Part shown: positions 14,107 to 19,551 of the stretch, in pieces
Layout: every line of letters begins with the position of its first letter
Numbering within the stretch: position 1 is the stretch's first letter
Made by a program: the position numbers and the translations under genes
Notes under the pieces: generated by a model
The model's input: the letters and a program-made list of their open reading frames with translations, nothing else
What the model was told of the DNA's origin: nothing
The model's database searches: none
NCBI GenBank assembly: GCA_041499965.1
Contig: JBGQLG010000100.1
Coordinates: 1-19,551, forward strand
Direction of reading: 5' to 3'
From: AR5 sp041499965
Lineage (GTDB): Bacteria; Methylomirabilota; Methylomirabilia; Rokubacteriales; CSP1-6
Length of the DNA stretch: 19,551 nucleotides

Positions 14107-14988
14107 ATGAAGATCCGCATCGGGGTGGGAGCCGCGGGCGCGTCAGCGTCGCCCGCAGCGCTGGGCGAGCTGGTGGCGAGCATCGACCAGCTGGGCTTCG
14201 ACTCGCTGTGGCTCTCGGAGGTGCTGACCGGTCCCGTGCTCGACCCTGTCGTGGGTCTGGCCTGGGCCGCCGCGAGCAACCCGCGGGTGAAGCTGGGGAC
14301 CACGATGCTCTTGCCGGGGCGCAACGTGCTGCGCCTGGCCAAGCAGCTCGCCAGCCTCGACGTGCTGTGCCACGGTCGGCTGCTGGTGACGCTGGTGCCC
14401 GGGCTCACCTACCCTCCGGAGCGCGAGGCCATCGGCGTCGAGCCCAAGCAACGCGGCGCGTTCATCGACGAGGCGCTGCCGCTGCTGCGGCGTCTGTGGG
14501 CGGGCGAGACGGTGAACCACGAGGGCGCCGCCGGCCACCTCCGTGACGTCAAGCTCTCGCCCCTGCCCGTGCAGCGCCCGCTCGAAGTCTGGCTGGGTGG
14601 CAACGTGCCCGCCGCCCTCGAGCGCTGTGGCCGGCTGTCCGACGGCTGGCTGCCGTCGCTGTGCACGCCCGAAGAGGCGGCGGCCGGACGCGTCGTGATC
14701 GAGGGCGCGGCCGCCCGGGCCGGCCGCTCGATCAGCCCCGAGCACTTCGGCATGAGCATCGGCTACGCCCGCGAAGCGATCGACCCGGCCACCGCCCGCA
14801 CGATGGCCGCGCGCCGCCCGCGAGCGCTCGAGCTCACGCCCGTGGGCTTGCCCGCGCTACGTCACCTCCTCCAGCGCTTCATCGCCGTCGGCTTCTCCAA
14901 GTTCGTCGTGCGTCCGATCGTGCCGCCGGCGTCCTGGCGCGCCGAACTCCAGGCCCTCTCCGCGGCAATCGGCGACCTCCAGACCTAG
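14107..14988 (+). CDS. LLM-class (luciferase-like) flavin/F420-dependent oxidoreductase
   Basis: A 293-residue TIM-barrel oxidoreductase of the bacterial luciferase-like family. Key features are the first strand MKIRIGVGAAG, the GFDSLWLSEV motif (29-38), VKLGTTMLLPGRN (60-72), LAKQLASLDVLCHGRL (75-90) and PLEVWLGGN (159-167), all common in F420-dependent members. GFSKFVVRP lies near the C-terminus. The enzyme probably transfers hydride between F420H2 or FMNH2 and an unknown organic substrate. It has only a weak ribosome-binding site nine bases after the Uma2 stop, so coupled translation is likely. Palindromic element 3 begins three bases after its stop. Confidence 0.9.
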   Translation: MKIRIGVGAAGASASPAALGELVASIDQLGFDSLWLSEVLTGPVLDPVVGLAWAAASNPRVKLGTTMLLPGRNVLRLAKQLASLDVLCHGRLLVTLVPGLTYPPEREAIGVEPKQRGAFIDEALPLLRRLWAGETVNHEGAAGHLRDVKLSPLPVQRPLEVWLGGNVPAALERCGRLSDGWLPSLCTPEEAAAGRVVIEGAAARAGRSISPEHFGMSIGYAREAIDPATARTMAARRPRALELTPVGLPALRHLLQRFIAVGFSKFVVRPIVPPASWRAELQALSAAIGDLQT

Positions 14989-14990
14989 TA

Positions 14991-15317
14991 TCCCGAGTCA
15001 GAGCTTCGCCGACCTGGACGGGCGCGTCGCCGGCCCGCGACAAGGGCGGCGGGGCGAGCCCTCGGAGAGGGCTGCCGTCGCGACCGAGGGTGAGCCTGCC
15101 TCCCACCGTCGCGACTCGGCGGGGTAAGCGCGCCGCCAACGCTCGACTTGTTCGACAACCCAGCCCCCTCTGGGGGATGGGGGGCCCGCGCGAACCCCGC
15201 TCGCGTCGTTCAGGCGAGCCCTCGGCGTGCCGGCAGCCCTCTCCGAGGGCTCACCCCGCCGCCCTTGTCGCGGGCCGGCGACGCGCCCGTCCAGGTCGGC
15301 GAAGCTCTGACTCGGGA
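14991..15317. repeat. Palindromic element 3 (87-bp inverted arms around a conserved core)
   Basis: The arms at 14991-15077 and 15231-15317 are reverse complements over 87 bp with a single mismatch (15055 against 15253). The core is 15078-15230, with the apex hairpin at about 15159-15184. It shares ACGCTCGAC, CCCAGCCCCCT, GGGGGATGGGGGG and AGGCGAGCCCT(C/G)GGCGT with element 1. The arms themselves contain a small perfect hairpin (AGCCCTC, GGA, GAGGGCT). The arm sequence is unrelated to that of elements 1 and 2. The element fills the space between the convergent LLM and SPFH genes, leaving two and nineteen bases on either side. Confidence 0.9.
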
Positions 15318-15336
15318 GTCAGCGGGATGCGGTTCG

Positions 15337-16308
15337 CTATTTCTCGGCGCGCCCCGGCATGGGGATCTGCATCAGCAAGTTGCCTCCCGATCCGGTCACG
15401 AACTGCGGCAGGCGACCGTCCCACTTGGTCAGATACTGCTGCTGGATCATCACCGGCGTGAGCGACTGGGTCACCTTGGCGTTGTACTCGGCCTCGGCGG
15501 CGGCCCGCAGGCGCGTGGCGGCGGCTTCCCCCTCGGCCCGGGCCTGGACGGCCGCGCCCTCCCCCCGCTCCTTGGCCACCTTGGACTCGGCCTCGCGCTT
15601 GGCCTGATCGACCTCGTAGCGCTTCTGCTCGGCCACCTGCTGGGCGATCTGCTTGCGCTCCACCGCCAGCTCGAAGTCCTTGTCGAAGCGGATGTCCTTG
15701 ATCGAGACCTCGGTCACCTGGATGCCGTACTTGGCGAGCCACTTGGTCAGGCCGTCCTGGACGTCGGACTTGATCTTCGGCCGCTGCTGCAGGATGTCGT
15801 TGGCGGCGTGGATCGCCGTCTGCGCCTTCAGGACCTCGGCCGCCGCCGGATCGATGATCGACTGCTCGTAGCGGAGTCCGACCGTGCGATAGACCTCCGG
15901 CGCCTTGTCGCCGATCAGCCGGAAGTTGAGGGCCATCACCGCGTGGACGGCCTGGATGTCCACGGAGGCGGCGTCGTACTTGGCCTCGTGCTTCTGCACG
16001 CGCGTGTCCATCTGGATCACGTCCTTGTAGGGCATCACGATGTGCAGGCCGTTGAAGAGCGGATCCTTCTCCACGTTGCCGAAGACGGTCACCACGCCGA
16101 CGTGACCGGAGTCGACGACCACGAAGCTCGACACCAGGATGATGCCCAGGCCGAGCACGATCCCCGCCGCCCGGACGACGCGCGCGATGGTCAGCAGCGG
16201 CACCTGCCGTTGGCTCACGTCGCGCACCTGCATCGCCATCGACGTCAAGACCCTCCCGAGACCGAGGCCGCCGAGAATCAGCACCGCCGCAAAGATCAAC
16301 TTGCTCAT
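15337..16308 (-). CDS. SPFH/prohibitin-domain membrane protein (HflC-like)
   Basis: A 323-residue membrane-associated scaffold protein. Hydrophobic segments lie at about 3-20 and 45-65, and the SPFH domain follows (VDSGHVGVVTVFGNV at 65-79, then GLHIVMPYKDVIQMDTR). An Ala/Glu-rich coiled coil at about 215-290 (VAEQKRYEVDQAKREAESK onward) drives oligomerisation. Prohibitin-like proteins build ring or cage structures at the membrane and regulate proteases such as FtsH; a direct FtsH link is not shown here. Most HflC proteins have one N-terminal helix, so the extra first segment is a small difference. The ATG overlaps the upstream hydrolase stop as ATGA, with GGAGGG before it. No hflK or nfeD neighbour is present. 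Confidence 0.9.
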   Translation of the reverse strand: MSKLIFAAVLILGGLGLGRVLTSMAMQVRDVSQRQVPLLTIARVVRAAGIVLGLGIILVSSFVVVDSGHVGVVTVFGNVEKDPLFNGLHIVMPYKDVIQMDTRVQKHEAKYDAASVDIQAVHAVMALNFRLIGDKAPEVYRTVGLRYEQSIIDPAAAEVLKAQTAIHAANDILQQRPKIKSDVQDGLTKWLAKYGIQVTEVSIKDIRFDKDFELAVERKQIAQQVAEQKRYEVDQAKREAESKVAKERGEGAAVQARAEGEAAATRLRAAAEAEYNAKVTQSLTPVMIQQQYLTKWDGRLPQFVTGSGGNLLMQIPMPGRAEK

Positions 16309-17222
16309 GGTTCCCTCCAGGGCATGTGGGCACCGGTGAACTGCAGCATGAGCGCGACGGCCTTGCTGGTGTCCGCGCTGGCATTGCCGATGAAGCCGTG
16401 CCGGGCTCCGGGGAAGTGCATCCGCTCGATCCGCCCGCCGGCCCGCTGATAGGCGACGATCAGCGCCTCCGTGATGGCGGCGGGCACGTTGTCGTCCAGC
16501 TCGGGCTGGGCGACCCAGGCGGGCGGCAGCCCGCGCGCCTCGCCGGACGACACCACGCGGGTCACGCTGGCCGTGGCCATCGCCGCCTCGTCGGCGAAGT
16601 AGCCGAGGTGCGCGTCGATCAGGCGCTTGGCCGAGAAGCCCGCGGGCTGCGGCGGCTCGTCCTGGCGCGAGAGCACGTAGCGGTACCGGGCCAGCGGGTC
16701 CGCGACGGGATAGAGCGCGAGCACGAACCCGACCGAGTCGTCGGCCGGGCCCGCGCCCAGCGAGCCGTCGGGCAGGACGATCGGCGTGCCGGCGTGCTCG
16801 GGCGCGCCCGGCTTCACCGCCTGCAGGAGCGCCAGCTGCCCCCCGCTGGAGCTGCCCACGATGCCGACTTGCCGGGGATCGACGCCCAGCCGGCGCGCGT
16901 GGGCTCGCACCCAGCGCACGCCCGCCGCGACGTCGGCGCTGGCGGCGGGATGCTTGTGCTCGGGGCCCTGGCGGAAGTCGAGGGAGGCCACGACCAGGCC
17001 GCTGGCGGCCAGGGCCCGTCCGTGCACGGCGCCGCTCGTCCGGTCGTTCCGGCTCCAGGCGCCGCCGTGAACGTCCACGAGCGCGCCGAGCGGCGCGGCC
17101 GGCTCACCGCGGGGACGGTACACGCGAGCCAGCAGCTCGACGCCGTCGGGCCGGGCGAACGGGACGTCGCTCTCGTCGACCTCGTACGGCGCGCTCGGAT
17201 CGAAGCGAATGCTCGTGGCCAT
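16305..17222 (-). CDS. Alpha/beta hydrolase (esterase/lipase type)
   Basis: A 305-residue alpha/beta hydrolase with the oxyanion motif HGGAW (52-56), LDFRQGPEHKHPA (81-93), the nucleophile elbow GSSSGG (123-128, Ser125), an acid at about Asp243-Asp244 (ELDDNVP), and His275 in ARHGF. It belongs to the HSL-like/BD-FAE-like esterases; the substrate is unknown. It shares only the fold and motif order with the esterase at 10971-12008, and the two are not close duplicates. ATG 17222 is preceded by GAAGGAG. It overlaps the SPFH gene by four bases, so the two proteins are made together, perhaps because the hydrolase acts near the membrane. No signal peptide is seen. Confidence 0.9.
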   Translation of the reverse strand: MATSIRFDPSAPYEVDESDVPFARPDGVELLARVYRPRGEPAAPLGALVDVHGGAWSRNDRTSGAVHGRALAASGLVVASLDFRQGPEHKHPAASADVAAGVRWVRAHARRLGVDPRQVGIVGSSSGGQLALLQAVKPGAPEHAGTPIVLPDGSLGAGPADDSVGFVLALYPVADPLARYRYVLSRQDEPPQPAGFSAKRLIDAHLGYFADEAAMATASVTRVVSSGEARGLPPAWVAQPELDDNVPAAITEALIVAYQRAGGRIERMHFPGARHGFIGNASADTSKAVALMLQFTGAHMPWREP

Positions 17223-17298
17223 CTGGTCGCTCTCCTTCAGGGGACTCGACGGCGGCCCGCGGGAACGTGGCCCGCCGGACGAAGCGTGCGGGAGGTCC

Positions 17299-17859
17299 TC
17301 AGCGCTTGCGTTCGAGCTTGAGGTCGATTTCCTTGAGGCGCTCGATGTAGGTGCGCAGGCGCTCGGCCTCGGCCTGGCGCGCGGCCAGCTCCTGACGCGT
17401 GCGCGCCAGGTCGCCCTCGCGGCGGGTCAGCTCCTCGCGTAGCTGCGTCCCCTCGGTGCGCAGGAGCGAGCGCTCGTCGCGCAGCTTGATCACCTCATCG
17501 CGCAGGACCGTCGCCTCGGCCCGCTGGCGGGTACCGTCCTCGCGCAGACGCGTGCCCTCGTCCTCCAGCTTGCTCAGCTCGTCCTGCAGCCGCGTCACCT
17601 CTTCGCGCCGCCGCGTCAGCTCGGCGCGCGCCGTCACCATGGCCGCGAGCGTGTCGCGGCTCTCCAGGATGCGGGGCGCGTCGGCGTCATCGGGGAAGCG
17701 TCCGAGGTACTCGTCGTAGGATCCGATCGCCTCCTGCCACGCGCCCTCACGGGCCTGGCGGTCCGCCCGGGCGAGCAGGAGTGCCGGACCGACGATCGGG
17801 AGCGTCGTGCACCCGGCGACCGCGAGGAGGAACAGCCCGGCCAGCCACCGCGCCGTCAC
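17299..17859 (-). CDS. Predicted lipoprotein with TPR-like segment and long heptad coiled coil
   Basis: A protein of about 186 residues when started at GTG 17859. Its first 17 residues (VTARWLAGLFLLAVAGC) form a short signal peptide with a lipobox ending at Cys17. The frame stays open to a GTG at 17922, which would add 21 basic residues; the shorter form fits lipoproteins better, but neither start has a well-placed ribosome site. Residues about 30-70 (AREGAWQEAIGSYDEYLGRFPDDA) look like one tetratricopeptide unit. From about 77 to 181 the protein is fifteen consecutive heptads (such as LRDEVIK, LRTEGTQ, LREELTR), predicting one unbroken coiled coil. It may tether or space envelope parts, loosely like CpoB/YbgF or Lpp; no specific function is recognised. 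Confidence 0.8.
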   Translation of the reverse strand: MTARWLAGLFLLAVAGCTTLPIVGPALLLARADRQAREGAWQEAIGSYDEYLGRFPDDADAPRILESRDTLAAMVTARAELTRRREEVTRLQDELSKLEDEGTRLREDGTRQRAEATVLRDEVIKLRDERSLLRTEGTQLREELTRREGDLARTRQELAARQAEAERLRTYIERLKEIDLKLERKR

Positions 17860-17949
17860 GGCGCGCCGGCGACCACGGCTCCCCCCCTTCCATCTCCGTG
17901 AGCAGGCCCGCGCCACGGGCACACCTGTATCGCCCCGGTGGCCGGGCTG

Positions 17950-18885
17950 TCAAGGCCCAGGGGCATCGCGGGCCTCCACACCACCCCCCGTCGTGGGTCT
18001 CGTCCCCATGCGCACGGCGGCCAGCGCGGCGGCGCGCTCGTGGAGCGCCGGAGCGCCCAGTCGCTCCGACCAGGCCGCGAAGTCCGCGCCCGGGGCCGTC
18101 CACCGCAGCCCGTCCACGTCGACGCCGATCGGCGCCTCCGTCCGCAGCGTGGCCAGCCGGCGGAACAGCAGCGCACGCTCCCGCTGCTCCGCCAGCGTCG
18201 TGGCCAGCCGCAGCGCCCCGCGCACGGAGACGTCCCACTCCGCCGCAAGCTTCGGGATGCGCTCCAGGTGCTCGTAGCGGGCGAGGACCGCCGCGGCGGA
18301 GCGAGCCCCCCAGCCGGGTAGGCCGGGAAAGCCGTCGGCACTGTCGCCGACCAGCGCGAGCCAGTCGGGGATCGACGCGGGACGGACGCCGAACTTCTGC
18401 CGGACGCCCGCCTCGTCGCGGACCTCGCGTGTGCGCCGATCGAGCTGGACGACGCGGTCACCCCGCACGCACTGGGCGAGGTCCTTGTCGGGTGTGCAGA
18501 CGACGACCCGGCTGACGCGCGGGTCGGCGGCGGCCATGGCGGCCGCCGCGGCCAGCGCATCGTCGGCCTCGAACTCGACCATGGGCCAGACGACCACCCC
18601 GAGCGCGCTGAGCGCAGTCTCGAGTGGCTCGAACTGGCCGGCCAGCAGCGGGTCGATGCCCTCACCGGTCTTGTAGTCCGGCCACAGCGCATTGCGAAAC
18701 GACTCGATGACGTGGTCGGTGGCGACGCCGAGGTGCGTGGCGCCGCCCTCGAGCATCCCCAGGACGGAGGCGACGACGCCACGCACGGCCCTCAGCGTCT
18801 CGGGCGTGCTCCGATCGAAGGCCGCCGCCGGCGAGAGAAAGTAGCGGAACAGCTCGAACGTCCCATCGACCAGATGGACGATCAC
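17950..18885 (-). CDS. 5'-3' exonuclease / flap endonuclease family protein
   Basis: A 311-residue stand-alone member of the family of the Pol I 5' nuclease domain. Metal-binding acidic residues are in place: Asp7 (LVDGT), Glu106, Asp108 and Asp109 (FEADDA), Asp133 and Asp135 (CTPDKDLAQ), and Asp181 and Asp184 (VGDSADGFPGLPGWG). The helix-hairpin-helix has GARSAAAVL instead of the usual G-x-KTA. Lys72 (WPDYKTG) is in the helical-arch position. It should remove RNA primers or flaps during replication and repair. The start chosen is GTG 18885, because the family begins at the strand VIVHLVDGT. A TTG at 18903 is possible, but it overlaps the promoter element, so a leaderless GTG start is favoured. 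Confidence 0.88.
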   Translation of the reverse strand: MIVHLVDGTFELFRYFLSPAAAFDRSTPETLRAVRGVVASVLGMLEGGATHLGVATDHVIESFRNALWPDYKTGEGIDPLLAGQFEPLETALSALGVVVWPMVEFEADDALAAAAAMAAADPRVSRVVVCTPDKDLAQCVRGDRVVQLDRRTREVRDEAGVRQKFGVRPASIPDWLALVGDSADGFPGLPGWGARSAAAVLARYEHLERIPKLAAEWDVSVRGALRLATTLAEQRERALLFRRLATLRTEAPIGVDVDGLRWTAPGADFAAWSERLGAPALHERAAALAAVRMGTRPTTGGGVEARDAPGP

Positions 18886-18891
18886 CCTCGC

Positions 18892-18920
18892 ACGATACGG
18901 CAACGGCCCCGATTGCGGAA
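18892..18920 (-). promoter_or_regulatory. Putative promoter of the exonuclease operon (TATCGT, leaderless GTG)
   Basis: On the minus strand GTTGCCGTATCGTG repeats the element seen before three plus-strand genes. The -10 TATCGT is the complement of 18892-18897, and TTCCGC 17 bases upstream is a poor -35. Seven bases after the -10 lies the G of GTG 18885, which is consistent with a leaderless transcript. It would drive the four-gene run ending at palindromic element 3. Confidence 0.45.
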
Positions 18921-18928
18921 CTCCCCCG

Positions 18929-19129
18929 CTATTTCTTGATGTCGTCGACGGTGTTGTCGATCTTCCGCCCGGTCTTCTCGGCGGGGCCCTTGCCGATCAG
19001 CTTGTCCTGGCCGGTGACCTCGTCGACCTTCTCTCCAGCCTTCTGCATCGGCCCCTTCTCGCAGCCGGCCAGACCGGCACCGGCGATCAACATCGCCATG
19101 GCCACGGTTACCACGATGCGTCCCTTCAT
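18929..19129 (-). CDS. Small entericidin/CsbD-like lipoprotein
   Basis: A 66-residue protein with a signal peptide and lipobox (AGAGLAGC, lipidated Cys23), followed by a short charged mature part of 43 residues. The mature part contains KAGEKVDEVTGQDKLIGKG, which resembles both entericidin-type lipoproteins and the CsbD stress-protein repeat (K-V-x-E-x-x-G). The function is unknown; such proteins are often induced in stress or stationary phase and sit in the cell envelope. The ATG has GGAGG nine bases upstream. It lies 63 bases after the MarR gene on the same strand and could be co-transcribed with it, though nothing shows a functional tie. Confidence 0.8.
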   Translation of the reverse strand: MKGRIVVTVAMAMLIAGAGLAGCEKGPMQKAGEKVDEVTGQDKLIGKGPAEKTGRKIDNTVDDIKK

Positions 19130-19192
19130 GGTCGTCGTCCTCCGCGCGACCCGGTGAGCTGCCCGGGCGCGCCCTCGATCGTGTGCTCCCCC

Positions 19193-19551
19193 TCAGGACG
19201 CGCGTCGGCGCGTCGGTCTGCGTCGCTCCACCGCGACCCTGAGCAAGTGGGCCAACCGCCGTTGCGAGTCGGCCCACGCCTTCGTCCCCCACTGGCGGAG
19301 CACGCGCTGCTGGGCCTGCGCCCAGAGCGGCCGCGCGACGCCCAGCGCCCGTCTCCCTCTGGCGGTGAGCCGCAGCGCCTTGATGCGGCCGTCGGGATGC
19401 GGGGCCCGCACGATCACGCCGTCGCGCTCCAGCAGCGTGAGGCTGCGCGTGAGGGTCGTCTGATCGATGGCCAGCGCGGCGGTGAGCTCTGTCACATTCG
19501 CCTCGCCCCGGCGGGCCAGCGCCGCGAGGATGCTGAACTGGGTCACGCGCA
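19193..19551 (-). CDS. MarR-family transcriptional regulator (5' end outside window)
   Basis: The visible 119 residues contain the winged helix-turn-helix of a MarR regulator: TQFSILAALARRGEANVTEL, the recognition helix in IDQTTLTRSLTLLERDGVI, then the wing HPDGRIKALRLTARGRR. The C-terminal helix begins at ARPLWAQAQQRVL, a well-known MarR subgroup ending, and is followed by a basic tail. The frame is open to the end of the window and lacks the usual N-terminal dimerisation helix, so it is truncated by the window edge; the GTG at 19546 is probably internal. The likely role is a repressor responding to small phenolic or drug-like ligands; its targets are not seen here. Confidence 0.9.
   Translation of the reverse strand, partial: RVTQFSILAALARRGEANVTELTAALAIDQTTLTRSLTLLERDGVIVRAPHPDGRIKALRLTARGRRALGVARPLWAQAQQRVLRQWGTKAWADSQRRLAHLLRVAVERRRPTRRRAS

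Noticed and set aside
1..19551. CRISPR arrays, tRNA/rRNA genes, insertion sequences or integrases
   Set aside because: Reading both strands I found no regularly spaced repeats, no tRNA-like cloverleaf with a CCA end, and no transposase or recombinase motifs.

Overview
This is a very GC-rich bacterial chromosome segment (roughly 70% G+C by eye). It has strong third-position GC bias, dense gene packing, and many GTG starts. The gene mix is a peptide-type ABC importer, an F420-type luciferase-like oxidoreductase, a Uma2 nuclease, alpha/beta hydrolases, an SPFH protein and an EctD-like dioxygenase. It would suit an uncultivated soil or sediment lineage such as Rokubacteria or a similar high-GC phylum, but nothing here fixes the taxon. 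No rRNA, tRNA, CRISPR array or insertion sequence was seen.

Layout. 1-3211 (+): the C-terminal end of a SNF2-family helicase, a SWIM zinc-finger protein, then a MotA/ExbB-like channel protein and its OmpA/MotB-like partner, which together resemble the ZorA-ZorB motor of Zorya anti-phage systems. 3203-3504: palindromic element 1. 3635-4165 (+): a cupin protein. 4196-4488: palindromic element 2. 4484-9944 (-): a complete Opp/Dpp-type importer operon, transcribed ATPase, binding protein, permease B, permease C, ATPase. 10137-10964 (+): an EctD-like dioxygenase, divergent from the importer. 10971-13011 (-): an HSL-type esterase and a formyltransferase resembling the hydrolase domain of 10-formyl-THF dehydrogenase. 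13137-13460 (+): a broken sugar-permease remnant. 13525-14988 (+): a Uma2 nuclease and an LLM oxidoreductase. 14991-15317: palindromic element 3. 15337-18885 (-): a probable four-gene run of SPFH protein, alpha/beta hydrolase, coiled-coil lipoprotein and 5'-3' exonuclease. 18929-19551 (-): a small lipoprotein and a MarR regulator that runs off the window.

The most unusual signal is the set of three palindromic elements. Each is about 290-330 bp, with a recognisably related core of about 150 bp whose apex is a C-run/G-run hairpin. Each core is flanked by inverted arms of 67-87 bp. The two arms of one copy match at all but one position, yet arm sequences differ largely between copies. Elements 1 and 2 share the arm terminus, and in both this terminus supplies the TGA stop codon of the neighbouring gene. 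All three lie at the 3' ends of genes or operons, so they may work as very large bidirectional terminators, or may be a mobile element family that copies or homogenises its flanks.

The second signal is the Zorya-like pair directly downstream of SNF2 and SWIM genes, which could be a compact or variant defence locus. The third is a recurring promoter element (GGTTGCCGTATCGTGGC) in front of four unrelated genes, two of them with a well-spaced -35 box.
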